In this document: positions 1 to 8,883 of the stretch, one piece after another
How the letters are laid out: the number at the start of each line of letters is the position of its first letter
Position numbering within the stretch: position 1 is the first letter of the stretch
NCBI RefSeq assembly: GCF_017377775.1
Contig: NZ_JAFVLN010000024.1
Coordinates: 45,426-109,425, forward strand
DNA from: Streptomyces sp. VRA16 Mangrove soil
GTDB lineage: Bacteria; Actinomycetota; Actinomycetes; Streptomycetales; Streptomycetaceae
Length of the DNA: 64,000 nucleotides
Direction of reading: 5' to 3'
Position numbers and translations under genes: made by a program
The notes under the pieces: model-generated
Database searches by the model: none
What the model was told of the DNA's origin: nothing
Seen by the model: only the letters and a program-made list of their open reading frames with translations

Positions 1-265
1 CTGTGCGTGCTCTTGTCGAACCTTGATCGGTCCCTGGAGGGCACCTGTGAGGGTGGTGCAATTGCACATATTAAATTGAGCAGTTGTAGGAGGGGTGTAA
101 GAAACGGTGTTTCCAAAACTCGTTCGGTGACACCCGTCACACGCCCCGAAGCTTGTTGCAGGTGACGCCCGTGCGCTAGTGGAGTCCGCGGGCCCGCACG
201 CCACCGACTTCTCATCAGTCCTCTTCAGGCTCCCACCAGTTGCGTGCCCCGTGGGTCGGCTTTGG
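1..265. other. left-edge intergenic region
   Basis: No convincing coding region is seen. The first 180 bases are unusually AT-rich for this genome and include a 12-bp palindrome at 56-67 and an AATT repeated nearby at 75-78. This looks like a promoter region serving a gene off the left edge. By recall of S. coelicolor, where bldC sits next to a small hypothetical gene and hrpA, that gene could be bldC on the minus strand; this cannot be confirmed from the window. Confidence 0.4.
56..67. promoter_or_regulatory. 12-bp palindrome GTGCAATTGCAC in AT-rich leader
   Basis: Perfect dyad with an AATT core, followed a few bases later by a second AATT. BldC-type MerR-like proteins are known to bind repeated AT-rich elements, so this could be a regulator site for the gene beyond the left edge. 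Assignment is inference only. Confidence 0.25.
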
Positions 266-475
266 TCACGCCTTCGGGGGACTTTCGTCCCCGTCGCCCT
301 CCAGGGCGCCCTCGCAGCCCTCCAGGGCCTCTGGGGCGGGGTCGGCGGCGGGATCCATGGCGAGCCGCAGCAGGCGGTGGCAGACGGGGCAGTGCCGGGT
401 GAAGTGGCGATGGCCGGAGGCGGCGGCGAGATGGGCGCGCAACAGGGCTCGCGTCTCATGTCGGGGTGCCGCCAT
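266..475 (-). CDS. DUF6274 family small protein
   Basis: A 69-residue protein. Its N-terminal half has the pattern HETRALLRAHL...RHLTRHCPVCHRLLRLAM seen in the streptomycete DUF6274 family (here HFTRHCPVCHRLLRLAM, residues 24-40). The CPVCH segment could bind a metal, but only one CxxC-like pair is present. The C-terminal third is acidic and low in complexity. The ATG at 475 is chosen because GGAGG lies six bases upstream and because similarity starts there; the longer upstream reading frame is arginine-rich noise. Function is unknown. It is a solitary gene pointing toward the left edge of the window. Confidence 0.75.
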   Translation of the reverse strand: MAAPRHETRALLRAHLAAASGHRHFTRHCPVCHRLLRLAMDPAADPAPEALEGCEGALEGDGDESPPKA

Positions 476-665
476 GTGTCGCCTCCAGGCCGCTCGCCGG
501 GTTGTCGTTCTGGCGTACCGGGAGGGCCGGGCGGCGTCAAGGCGGGCTGCGGGGGCGGGTTGGGCGGTGCGGCGCAGGGCGGGGGTCCCGTCGGGGGGCG
601 CTCGCGCCCGCGCCCGCGCGGCGCAGCCGTGGATCCGGGGGCCGCGGCCTGGCCCGTGAACGGCA

Positions 666-693
666 AAGGCCCGCACCGAACGGTGCGGGCCTT
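666..693 (-). terminator. hairpin terminator, distal copy
   Basis: A 13-bp perfect inverted repeat (666-678 / 681-693) with a 2-base loop, followed on the minus strand by TTT. It is downstream of tRNA-Asp and duplicates the proximal hairpin at 767-797. Confidence 0.6.
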
Positions 694-766
694 CATCTCC
701 TGCGGTCCTGACGGGATGTGCCGTGCCGGCCGTGGCTCCACCACGGGCGCGGCCTCCGGGAACGAC

Positions 767-797
767 CGAGGCCCGCACCGATTCGGTGCGGGCCTCG
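767..797 (-). terminator. tRNA-Asp terminator hairpin
   Basis: A 14-bp perfect inverted repeat (767-780 / 784-797) with a 3-base loop, beginning nine bases after the tRNA-Asp 3' end on the minus strand. This is the position expected for a tRNA terminator. Confidence 0.6.
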
Positions 798-805
798 ATC
801 TACTG

Positions 806-880
806 CGGTCCTGACGGGATTTGAACCCGCGGCCTCCACCTTGACAGGGTGGCGAGCACTCCAAACTGCTCCACAGGACC
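806..880 (-). tRNA. tRNA-Asp (GTC)
   Basis: A 75-nt cloverleaf on the minus strand. The acceptor stem is GGTCCTG/CAGGACC, the anticodon loop CTGTCAA gives anticodon GTC, and the T-arm contains GGTTCAAATCC. CCA is not encoded. It looks identical to the second tRNA-Asp at 6420-6494. Confidence 0.95.
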
Positions 881-985
881 AGGTTTCGCGGCGCTTTGTT
901 CTTTCCTGCGCTGCGAGAAGGACTGTACAGCAGTGCAGGCCATCCGGTCGAACTCACCGAACGTGCCCGCCCGGACACGGCCCCG

Positions 986-3900
986 CTACGGCACTTGGGC
1001 GTCGATCGCCTTCACGATCCGCTTGTCCGAGACGGGGTACGCCGTGCCCAGCGCGTGCGCGAAATAGCTGACGCGGAGCTCCTCGATCATCCAGCGGATG
1101 TCCAGGACCTCCTGCGGCACGGGCCGGCCCTGCGGCATCTGCTCAAGGAGCCAGGCGTACTCGTCCTGCATCTCGTGGACCTTCTCCATGCGGGTGGTGT
1201 CCCGCTGGGCGCCGGCCGGCATCTGCTGCAGGCGCCGGTCGGCCGCGGTCAGATAGCGCATCAGGTCGCCCAGGCGCCGGATGCCCGTCGCCGTGACGAA
1301 GCCGGGCTTCACAAGGGCGTCCAACTGCGTGCGGACGTCCTGGAGGTTGGCGAGCAGCGCCGGGCTCCGCGTGGACTTCAGACGGCGCTCACAGGCCTGC
1401 CAGGCGGCCAGCACCTGCTGCACCTGCCCGACCGTGCGCACCGTCGTGTCGACGATCTCCGCGCGCACCTTCTCGTAGAGCTTGCGGTACGACTCCTCGT
1501 CCCAGGCCGGGCCGCCGAAGTCCGCGATGAGCTTGTCCGCCGCCGCCGTCGCGCAGTCGTCGAAGAGGGCCTGGACGGAGCCGTGCGGGTTCGCCGACAG
1601 GGCGAGCTTCGCCGCGTTGTTCAGCTTGTCCGAGGCGAACTTCGCCGGGTTCACCGGGATGTTGCGCAGGATGAGCCGGCGCGTGCCCTTCCACATGGCC
1701 TGCGCCTGCTCGGCCTCGCTGTCGAAGAGCCGTACGGACACGGTGTCCCCGTCGTCGACGAGCGCGGGGAACGCCTTCACCGGCTGGCCCGCCCGGCGCG
1801 TCTCGAAGACCTTCGAGAGCGTGCCGATCGTCCAGTCCGTGAGGCCCTTGCGCTCGACGGACGGGCCGCCGGCGCGCTCGGCGGTGGCGGCCGCCGCCTT
1901 GGAGATGGCCTGGCGCGCCTTCGGCTTCAGCTGGAGCTTCAGGGCCTCCAGGTCCTTGTCCTCGGCGAGCTTGCGGCGCCGCTCGTCGACGATCCGGAAG
2001 GTGATCTTCAGGTGGTCGGGTACGCGTGCGAGGTCGAAGTCGTCGGCCTTCACCGGGACACCGACCATGCGCTGCAACTCGCGGGCGAGCGTCGTGGGCA
2101 GCGGCTCCTGCAGGGGCACGGCCCGCTCCAGGAACGCCTTCGCGTAGTTCGGCGCCGGTACGTAGTTGCGGCGGATCGGCTTGGGCAGTGACCGGATCAG
2201 CTCGACGACCACGTCCTCGCGCAGGCCCGGGATCTGCCAGTCGAAGCCCTCGTCGGTGACCTGGTTGAGCACCTGGAGCGGGATGTGGACGGTGACACCG
2301 TCGGCGTCCGCGCCCGGCTCGAACTGGTACGTCACCCGGAACTTGAGCGCGCCCTGGCGCCACGAGTCCGGGTAGTCGGCCTTGGTGACCGCCTCCGCCG
2401 ACTCGCGGATCAGCATCGAGCGCTCGAAGTCGAGGAGTTCGGGCTCCTCGCGCTTCTTGTTCTTCCACCAGGAGTCGAAGTGCGCGCCGGACACGACGTC
2501 CTGCGGCACCCGCTGGTCGTAGAAGTCGTAGAGGGTGTCGTCGTCCACGACGATGTCGCGGCGGCGCGCCCGGTGCTCCAACTCCTCGACCTCGGTGAGG
2601 AGTTTGCGGTTGTCGGCGAAGAACTTGTGGTGCGTACGCCAGTCGCCCTCGACCAGCGCGTTGCGGATGAACAGCTCGCGGGAGATCTCCGGGTCGACGC
2701 GACCGTAGTTGATCTTCCGCTGGGCGACGATCGGGACGCCGTACAGCGTGACCTTCTCGTACGCCATCACGGCCGCCTGGTCCTTCTCCCAGTGCGGTTC
2801 GCTGTACGTGCGCTTGAGGAGGTGCCCGGCGAGCGGCTCGACCCACTCGGGCTCGATCTTCGCGTTCACGCGCGCCCAGAGCCGGCTGGTCTCCACCAGC
2901 TCCGCCGACATCACGAAGCGCGGGGGCTTCTTGAAGAGGGCCGAGCCGGGGAAGATCGCGAACTTCGCGTTGCGGGCGCCGATGTACTCGTTGCGCCCCC
3001 GGTCGCGGCCCGCCTGCTTGGGGTCCTTGGCCTGCGACTCCTTGGACTCCTTCACGTCCTTCATCCCGATGTGGGAGAGGAGTCCGGAGAGCAGGGAGAC
3101 GTGGATCGAGTCGCCGGCGGCGTCGGCGTCGTTGAGATGGATGCCCATCTGCTTGGCGACCGTGCGCAGCTGCGTGTAGATGTCCTGCCACTCGCGGATG
3201 CGCAGGAAGTTCAGGTACTCGCGCTTGCACATCCGGCGGAAGGCCGAGGAGCCGAGCTCCTTCTGCTGCTCGCGCACGTACCGCCACAGGTTCAGGAACG
3301 CGAGGAAGTCGCTGGTCTCGTCCTTGAAGCGGGCGTGCTGCTGGTCGGCCTGCTGCTGCTTGTCGGACGGGCGCTCGCGCGGGTCCTGGATGGAGAGCGC
3401 GGCCGCGATCACCATGACCTCGCGGACGCAGCCGTTCTTGTCGGCCTCCAGGACCATGCGGGCCAGCCGCGGGTCGACGGGCAGCTGGGAGAGCTTGCGC
3501 CCCTGCTGGGTGAGCCGCTTGCGTACGTCCTTCTCGCTGGGGTCCAACGCGCCCAGTTCCTGGAGGAGTTGGACGCCGTCGCGGATGTTGCGGTGGTCCG
3601 GCGGGTCGATGAAGGGGAACTTCTCGATGTCGCCGAGTCCGGCCGCGGTCATCTGGAGGATGACGGAGGCGAGGTTGGTGCGCAGGATCTCCGCGTCCGT
3701 GAACTCCGGGCGGGCGAGGAAGTCGTCCTCGGAGTACAGACGGATGCAGATGCCGTCGCTCGTACGGCCGCAGCGGCCCTTGCGCTGGTTGGCGCTGGCC
3801 TGGCTGACGGGCTCGATGGGCAGCCGCTGCACCTTCGTACGGTGCGAGTAGCGGGAGATGCGGGCGGTGCCCGGGTCGATCACGTACTTGATGCCGGGGA

Positions 3901-4999
3901 CGGTCAGGGACGTCTCGGCGACGTTCGTCGCGAGAACGATCCTGCGGACGGTGCCCGCGCCGGGCCGCTGGAACACGCGGTGCTGCTCGGCGTGCGAGAG
4001 GCGCGCGTACAGCGGAAGCACTTCGGTGAACCGGAACTTCTTCTTCTCCAGGGCGTCCGCGGTGTCGCGGATCTCGCGCTCGCCGGAGAGGAAGACGAGT
4101 ATGTCGCCCTGGCCTTCCGCCATGAGCTCCTCGCACGCGTCCGTGATCGCGGTGATCTGGTCGCGGTCGGAGTCGTCCGACTCCTCCTCCAGGAGGGGGC
4201 GGTAGCGCACCTCCACCGGGTACGTACGCCCGCTGACCTCGACGATCGGGGCGTCCCCGAAGTGCCGTGCGAAGCGCTCGGGGTCGATGGTCGCCGAGGT
4301 GATGACGACCTTGAGGTCGGGGCGCTTCGGCAGCAGCTGGGCCAGATAGCCGAGCAGGAAGTCGATGTTGAGAGACCGCTCGTGGGCCTCGTCGATGATG
4401 ATCGTGTCGTAGGCGCGCAGCTCGCGGTCCGTCTGGATCTCGGCGAGCAGGATGCCGTCCGTCATCAGCTTCACGAAGGTCGCGTCCTGGTCGACCTGGT
4501 CGGTGAAGCGGACCTTCCAGCCGACGGCCTCGCCCAGCGGGGTGTGCAGCTCGTCGGCGACGCGCTCGGCGACCGTACGGGCGGCGATCCGGCGGGGCTG
4601 GGTGTGGCCGATCATGCCGCGCACACCGCGCCCGAGGTCGAGACAGATCTTCGGGATCTGCGTCGTCTTTCCGGAACCGGTCTCACCGGCGACGATCACG
4701 ACCTGGTGGTCGCGGATCGCGTCGGCGATCTCGTCCTTCTTCTGGCTGACCGGGAGCTGGTCCGGGTACGTGACGTCGAGGGCGGCGCGGCGCTCCCGGC
4801 GTACGGCCGTGCGGACCCCGGCCTTCTCGGCCTCGGCCTCGATCTCCGCCATGACGGCGGCGCGGGCCTCGGGCTTGCGGATCTTGCGGGCACCTTCGAG
4901 TCTGCGCCCGAGCCGGTGCGCGTCACGAAGGGACAGCTCGGACAGCCGCCGCGCTACGGCGGCGAACTGATCGGCGGCGGGAGCAGGCTGCGTAGACAT
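986..4999 (-). CDS. hrpA: ATP-dependent RNA helicase HrpA
   Basis: A 1337-residue DEAH-box helicase of full HrpA length. Walker A GETGSGKT is at about residues 105-112 and DEAH at 203-206, followed by the SAT motif in VITSATID and the motif VI region QRKGRCGRTSDGICIRLY. The helicase-associated HA2 and OB regions and the long DUF3418 C-terminal domain follow. The family unwinds structured RNA and, in other bacteria, acts in mRNA processing and rescue of stalled ribosomes. The ATG at 4999 has GGAGCA just upstream. It is transcribed as a single gene and diverges from the membrane protein gene at 5125. Confidence 0.96.
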   Translation of the reverse strand: MSTQPAPAADQFAAVARRLSELSLRDAHRLGRRLEGARKIRKPEARAAVMAEIEAEAEKAGVRTAVRRERRAALDVTYPDQLPVSQKKDEIADAIRDHQVVIVAGETGSGKTTQIPKICLDLGRGVRGMIGHTQPRRIAARTVAERVADELHTPLGEAVGWKVRFTDQVDQDATFVKLMTDGILLAEIQTDRELRAYDTIIIDEAHERSLNIDFLLGYLAQLLPKRPDLKVVITSATIDPERFARHFGDAPIVEVSGRTYPVEVRYRPLLEEESDDSDRDQITAITDACEELMAEGQGDILVFLSGEREIRDTADALEKKKFRFTEVLPLYARLSHAEQHRVFQRPGAGTVRRIVLATNVAETSLTVPGIKYVIDPGTARISRYSHRTKVQRLPIEPVSQASANQRKGRCGRTSDGICIRLYSEDDFLARPEFTDAEILRTNLASVILQMTAAGLGDIEKFPFIDPPDHRNIRDGVQLLQELGALDPSEKDVRKRLTQQGRKLSQLPVDPRLARMVLEADKNGCVREVMVIAAALSIQDPRERPSDKQQQADQQHARFKDETSDFLAFLNLWRYVREQQKELGSSAFRRMCKREYLNFLRIREWQDIYTQLRTVAKQMGIHLNDADAAGDSIHVSLLSGLLSHIGMKDVKESKESQAKDPKQAGRDRGRNEYIGARNAKFAIFPGSALFKKPPRFVMSAELVETSRLWARVNAKIEPEWVEPLAGHLLKRTYSEPHWEKDQAAVMAYEKVTLYGVPIVAQRKINYGRVDPEISRELFIRNALVEGDWRTHHKFFADNRKLLTEVEELEHRARRRDIVVDDDTLYDFYDQRVPQDVVSGAHFDSWWKNKKREEPELLDFERSMLIRESAEAVTKADYPDSWRQGALKFRVTYQFEPGADADGVTVHIPLQVLNQVTDEGFDWQIPGLREDVVVELIRSLPKPIRRNYVPAPNYAKAFLERAVPLQEPLPTTLARELQRMVGVPVKADDFDLARVPDHLKITFRIVDERRRKLAEDKDLEALKLQLKPKARQAISKAAAATAERAGGPSVERKGLTDWTIGTLSKVFETRRAGQPVKAFPALVDDGDTVSVRLFDSEAEQAQAMWKGTRRLILRNIPVNPAKFASDKLNNAAKLALSANPHGSVQALFDDCATAAADKLIADFGGPAWDEESYRKLYEKVRAEIVDTTVRTVGQVQQVLAAWQACERRLKSTRSPALLANLQDVRTQLDALVKPGFVTATGIRRLGDLMRYLTAADRRLQQMPAGAQRDTTRMEKVHEMQDEYAWLLEQMPQGRPVPQEVLDIRWMIEELRVSYFAHALGTAYPVSDKRIVKAIDAQVP

Positions 5000-5124
5000 A
5001 CGTGCTCCAGGATCTCACCTCGGGGAAATCCGTGGCGAACGGTTTTGGCGCGGCCGGGGCGGAGCGGGGTCGCCGGGGCGACTCTCGGGATGTATGCGGC
5101 TTATGTCTGTTTTAGCGTGCAGCT

Positions 5125-6246
5125 ATGTCGCCCACGCCCGACGAGGAACAGCCGCGCCCCCATCCGCCGCACGAGGAGAGGGCGGAGCCTGCGGCGCACG
5201 GTGCGCACGGCCGGCCGCCGACGCGGGCGGACCGCTGGGCGAACTTCAAGAAGTCCCCGTTCCGGCCCGCGCTCGTGCTCGTCTTCATCCTGGCCGCGGC
5301 GGCGGCGCTGTTCGCGGCCTCGTACACGTACTCCATGGCGAACCCGACCCCGCACCACATCCCGACCGGCGTCACCGGCGAGCGGGACGCGGCGCGGCGC
5401 AGCCAGTTCGTCGCCGCGATGGAGCAGGCGCTGGACGCGCAGCTCGACCTCAAGCACTACGCGAGCGGGGAGGCGGCCCGGTCCGCCATCGACGAGCAGC
5501 GGATCTACGCGGTCCTGGACGTCCGGGACAACGGCGCCCGGGTCGAACTGGACGTCTCCAGCGCCTCCGGCGCCTCGGTCGCCCAGGTCTTCACGGAGTC
5601 GGCGCCGCAGGTCGCCCGGGAGACCGGCATCCCGGTGACCGTGAAGGACCTGAAGCCCTTGCAGAGCGGCGACCCGCGGGGCCTGGCGATCTTCTACATC
5701 TCGCTCGCGGCCGTGATCATCGGCTTCGTCGGGGCGATCCAGCTGAGCGTGCACGCGCGCGGCCTGAACCCGGCCGAGCGGATCGCGTTCACGATCGCCT
5801 ACGCACTCCTCGGCGGGTTCGCGGTGGCGGCGGTCGTCGACTGGGGCCTGGGCGCGCTCGATCTGCCGTTCGTGGAGTCGTGGCTGATCCTCGCGCTGAC
5901 GATGTTCACGTGCGGGATGGTCTTCACGATGTTCAACACGTTCTTCCACCGCTGGGCGATGATCCCGACCTGGGGCCTGCTGGTCCTGGTCGGCAACCCG
6001 GCGTCGGGCGGAGCGGTGGCGCCCCCGCTGCTGCCCACGTTCATCGGCCGCCTCGGCCAGTGGCTGCCCCCGGGCGCCTCGGTCAACGCCCAGCACACGG
6101 CGGTCTACTTCCAGGGCCACCAGCACGCCTTCCCGTTCCTGGTCCTGACCGGCTGGGCCCTGCTCTCATCGGCCCTGTTCTGGTTCTGGCGCCACCGGCA
6201 TCCGGGCGGCAGGGGGACGCAGCCGTTGCATGCGGCGGCGGTGTGA
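5125..6246 (+). CDS. YhgE/Pip-like (DUF3533) membrane protein
   Basis: A 373-residue integral membrane protein. After a proline- and histidine-rich cytoplasmic N-terminus (about 45 residues) comes one membrane helix (LVLVFILAAAAALFAASYTY). A soluble extracytoplasmic domain of about 130 residues follows, then a cluster of about five helices from residue 190 onward. This layout fits the YhgE/Pip or DUF3533 permease-like family, which is related to ABC-2 export proteins. No ATPase is encoded nearby, so partner and substrate are unknown. It is divergent from hrpA with about 125 bp between starts, and a strong hairpin follows at 6284-6317. Confidence 0.75.
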   Translation: MSPTPDEEQPRPHPPHEERAEPAAHGAHGRPPTRADRWANFKKSPFRPALVLVFILAAAAALFAASYTYSMANPTPHHIPTGVTGERDAARRSQFVAAMEQALDAQLDLKHYASGEAARSAIDEQRIYAVLDVRDNGARVELDVSSASGASVAQVFTESAPQVARETGIPVTVKDLKPLQSGDPRGLAIFYISLAAVIIGFVGAIQLSVHARGLNPAERIAFTIAYALLGGFAVAAVVDWGLGALDLPFVESWLILALTMFTCGMVFTMFNTFFHRWAMIPTWGLLVLVGNPASGGAVAPPLLPTFIGRLGQWLPPGASVNAQHTAVYFQGHQHAFPFLVLTGWALLSSALFWFWRHRHPGGRGTQPLHAAAV

Positions 6247-6283
6247 GAGGTGCCCAGGTGCCCCGGGTGCCCCCGGAAACGAG

Positions 6284-6317
6284 AACACCCCCTCCGGGCG
6301 AACCCGGAGGGGGTGTT
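6284..6317. terminator. bidirectional hairpin terminator
   Basis: A 15-bp perfect inverted repeat (6284-6298 / 6303-6317) with a CGAA tetraloop and a T-rich run (TTGTTTGT) after it on the plus strand. It separates the membrane protein gene from the minus-strand tRNA cluster and could serve both sides. Confidence 0.85.
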
Positions 6318-6322
6318 GTTTG

Positions 6323-6396
6323 TGGCTGGGGCCGGGGTCGAACCGGCGACCTTCCGCTTTTCAGGCGGACGCTCGTACCAACTGAGCTACCCAGCC
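6323..6396 (-). tRNA. tRNA-Phe (GAA)
   Basis: A 74-nt cloverleaf with acceptor GGCTGGG/CCCAGCC, D-arm TAGCTCAGTTGGTA, anticodon loop CTGAAAA (GAA) and T-arm GGTTCGACCCC. It is the last gene of the minus-strand order Glu-Asp-Phe. Confidence 0.95.
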
Positions 6397-6419
6397 ACGA
6401 AGTTCACGAGGAACTTCAG

Positions 6420-6494
6420 CGGTCCTGACGGGATTTGAACCCGCGGCCTCCACCTTGACAGGGTGGCGAGCACTCCAAACTGCTCCACAGGACC
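6420..6494 (-). tRNA. tRNA-Asp (GTC), second copy
   Basis: A 75-nt tRNA apparently identical to the copy at 806-880, with anticodon GTC in loop CTGTCAA. It lies 23 bases upstream of tRNA-Phe and is probably cotranscribed with tRNA-Glu and tRNA-Phe. Confidence 0.95.
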
Positions 6495-6540
6495 AAGCTG
6501 TTGTGTGCGATCTGCGAACAGTGTCGCACACGATCTTGCG

Positions 6541-6613
6541 TGCCCCCAACGGGATTCGAACCCGTGCTACCGCCTTGAAAGGGCGGCGTCCTAGGCCGCT
6601 AGACGATGAGGGC
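6541..6613 (-). tRNA. tRNA-Glu (TTC)
   Basis: A 73-nt cloverleaf with acceptor GCCCTCA/TGGGGGC (one G-T pair), D-arm CGTCTAGCGGCCTAGGACG, anticodon loop CTTTCAA (TTC) and T-arm GGTTCGAATCC. It is the first gene of the Glu-Asp-Phe cluster on the minus strand. Confidence 0.95.
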
Positions 6614-6693
6614 TATCGGCCCGCCTGCGCGCTTCGCAGCGCGTCGGGGACGTGAGAAGCATATGGGATGCGGGGAGCTATCGCCAAAACGGT

Positions 6694-8283
6694 TTACGGG
6701 GACCCCGTCGGAGCGGTCGGGGACGGGGTCGCCCCGGGTTGGTTCTCCTTCGGGAGATGGCGGCTGACCTCGGCCGTCGTCAGGCCGAGGCCGCCGAGAC
6801 GGATCTCGTCCCAGGCCTGCAGCCGCTTGGTGCCGCGGTCCAGATAGAGGACGGACGCCTCGACCGGGTCGGGGTGGCCGTTCTCGTTGTCGACGGCGCG
6901 CAGACCGCTGCCGCCGGTGGAGCCCTCGACGCGCAGCCGGGTGCCGAGCGGGAGGACCTGCGTCTCCTCGTGGTGGATGTGCCCGGCGAGGACGAGCGGG
7001 ACCGTCCCGTCCACCTCCTTCGCCGCGACCGGCTCGTGTGCGAGGGCGATGTCGACCGGGGTGCCCGCGGCGCGCTGGTCACGGATGGCCGAGGCGAGGC
7101 GCAGGCCCGCCATCCGTTCGGCCGGGTCGCCCTGGGCCGCGGTGGAGCGGTCCGGGGTGTACTGCGGGTCGCCGGTGCCGGCGAAGCGCAGGCCCGCGAC
7201 CGTGGCGGCCTTCCCCTCGTCGAGCACATGGACGTTCGGGAAGCGTGCGCGGTCGGAGAGGTACTTCTGGGTCTGCGTCTTCGAGTCGTGGTTGCCGCGG
7301 ATCCAGACGTAGGGCGCGCCGAGGTCCTTGATCGGGTCGAGGAAGGCGTTCTCGGCTGCCGAGCCGTGGTCCATGGTGTCGCCGGTGTCGACGATCACCG
7401 AGATCTTGTACTGGTCCACGAGCGAGGCGATGATCTTCCACGACGCCGGGTTGAGATGGATGTCCGAGACGTGCAGGACGCGGATGGTCGAGGGGTCGGG
7501 GCGGTACGCGGGCAGCGTGGACGTCACGTCGTACAGGCGCGTGACATTGGTGACCAGGCGGGCCAACTCCTCCTGGTAGACGTTGAATTCGGTGACGATC
7601 GAGCGGGCGTTGCCGACCACCTGGGGCGCCGAGGAGAGCAGCCCGGAGAACTTCGGCTCCAGGACCGACTTCGGGTTCCAGGTGGCGTACGCGGTCGCGC
7701 CCGACGCCGCCAGCAGGGCGAGCGCCAGACCGCCGGCGGCCAGGGCGCGGCCCGGGCGGCGGTAGACCGCGAGGCCGAGCGCCGTCGCGCCGGAGACCAC
7801 CGCCACGCAGGAGCGGATCGCCAGGTCGGCGGTGCCGTGCTCGACGTCCCGGGCCACCTCGTCCTGGAGCCCCGAGAGCCGCTCGGGGTGGTCGACCAGG
7901 GCCTGGGCGCGGACCGGGTCGAGCCGGTCGACGTCGACGTCCAGGCGGATGGGGGCCGTGTGGGAGTCGAGCTCAAGGGCGCCCAGCGGGGACACGTTGA
8001 TCTTGGTGCCGCCGGTGAGGGAGGGGCGCAGGGTCATCTTGGTGTCCATGGGGCCCACGGGCGCCCGCACGCTGCCGACGATCAGCAGCCCGAGCCAGGC
8101 GCCCAGCAGCACCACGGTGATCAGGCCGAGGGCGCGCACGTAGGGGTGGGGCGGGTGGACCAGTTCCAGGACCGGGCGGGGATGGCGCCCCCGGTAATGG
8201 CGCAGGACCGCCGACGGGGCGGTGCGTACTCCCCGTACGCGGTGCACGGATCGGCGTATGGCGGCAGCGGGTGAGCGGGCCAT
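6694..8283 (-). CDS. membrane-anchored metallophosphoesterase
   Basis: A 529-residue protein. A membrane helix at about residues 48-70 (LGLITVVLLGAWLGLLIVG) is followed by an extracytoplasmic segment. A second hydrophobic pair lies near residues 150-205. A calcineurin-like phosphoesterase domain then shows the complete metal-binding motif set: HVSDIHL, DTGD, GNHD, LAHEP and LAGHIHHE. Substrate is unknown. The ATG at 8283 is only two bases from GGGAG, so an internal GTG (the Val of VHRVRG, near 8247) may be the true start. It is divergent from the metallopeptidase gene at 8342 with a ~58-bp shared promoter region. Confidence 0.85.
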   Translation of the reverse strand: MARSPAAAIRRSVHRVRGVRTAPSAVLRHYRGRHPRPVLELVHPPHPYVRALGLITVVLLGAWLGLLIVGSVRAPVGPMDTKMTLRPSLTGGTKINVSPLGALELDSHTAPIRLDVDVDRLDPVRAQALVDHPERLSGLQDEVARDVEHGTADLAIRSCVAVVSGATALGLAVYRRPGRALAAGGLALALLAASGATAYATWNPKSVLEPKFSGLLSSAPQVVGNARSIVTEFNVYQEELARLVTNVTRLYDVTSTLPAYRPDPSTIRVLHVSDIHLNPASWKIIASLVDQYKISVIVDTGDTMDHGSAAENAFLDPIKDLGAPYVWIRGNHDSKTQTQKYLSDRARFPNVHVLDEGKAATVAGLRFAGTGDPQYTPDRSTAAQGDPAERMAGLRLASAIRDQRAAGTPVDIALAHEPVAAKEVDGTVPLVLAGHIHHEETQVLPLGTRLRVEGSTGGSGLRAVDNENGHPDPVEASVLYLDRGTKRLQAWDEIRLGGLGLTTAEVSRHLPKENQPGATPSPTAPTGSP

Positions 8284-8341
8284 TGCTCCCGTATGCCCAA
8301 GTGGGCGGGTCGATATGCGGGTTGTGCCGGACAATGGCCGT

Positions 8342-8692
8342 GTGCTGGAGATGACGCGTGAGGAGTTCGAGGAACTGGTCGCCGAGGCGCTCGACCGGAT
8401 TCCGCCCGAGTTGACGCGGCTCATGGACAACGTCGCGGTGTTCGTGGAGGACGAACCGCCCTCCGACGATCCCGAGCTGCTCGGGCTCTACGAGGGCACT
8501 CCGCTGACCGACCGGGGTGAGTGGTACGCGGGCGTCCTGCCCGACCGGATCACGATCTACCGGGGCCCGACGCTGCGGATGTGCGCGTCGCGCGAGGACG
8601 TGGTCGCGGAGACCGAGATCACCGTGGTGCACGAGATCGCGCACCACTTCGGCATCGACGACGCGCGGCTGCACGCCCTGGGGTACGGATGA
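8342..8692 (+). CDS. metallopeptidase family protein (minimal zincin)
   Basis: A 116-residue protein of the small bacterial zincin family (PF06262-like). The motif VVHEIAHHFGID near the C-terminus carries the HExxH zinc site and the downstream aspartate. The N-terminal MTREEFEELVAEALDRIPPEL segment is characteristic. The GTG at 8342 gives the usual family length; an ATG nine bases later (8351) is an alternative. Neither start has a strong ribosome site, so leaderless translation is possible. Natural substrate is unknown. It faces away from the metallophosphoesterase gene. Confidence 0.85.
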   Translation: MLEMTREEFEELVAEALDRIPPELTRLMDNVAVFVEDEPPSDDPELLGLYEGTPLTDRGEWYAGVLPDRITIYRGPTLRMCASREDVVAETEITVVHEIAHHFGIDDARLHALGYG

Positions 8693-8883
8693 GGCGGGTG
8701 AGGCGGGTGAGCGATGTGGGGGCGGACGGCTCACTGTTCGTTCCTGGGCGATTCGCGGTCGTTGTTTGTGCGGGGATTGTGCGGTGTGCGTGAGGTCTGC
8801 GTTCCGCGCGTGTCCTCCTGCGGCGCGCGGGAGTTGGGGACGGTGACCCCGTCTCCTGCCGGACTGCCCGGAGGTGCTCGCCC

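Larger units (their letters stand above)
655..825. repeat. imperfect tandem duplication: hairpin plus tRNA-Asp 3' end
   Basis: Two copies of a ~68-bp unit (about 655-722 and 757-825). Each contains a GC-rich hairpin followed by the sequence of the last 15-20 bases of tRNA-Asp (minus strand). Only the right-hand copy continues into the intact tRNA. The left copy is a tRNA 3'-end remnant with its own terminator hairpin. Confidence 0.7.

Noticed and set aside
179..814. plus-strand open frames near the left edge
   Set aside because: They cross the DUF6274 gene, a terminator and a tRNA remnant, and have no ribosome site or recognisable sequence.
2285..5638. 1117-codon plus-strand open frame opposite hrpA
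   Set aside because: High-GC antisense shadow rich in Leu/Val/Arg/Glu with no domain; HrpA on the other strand is complete.
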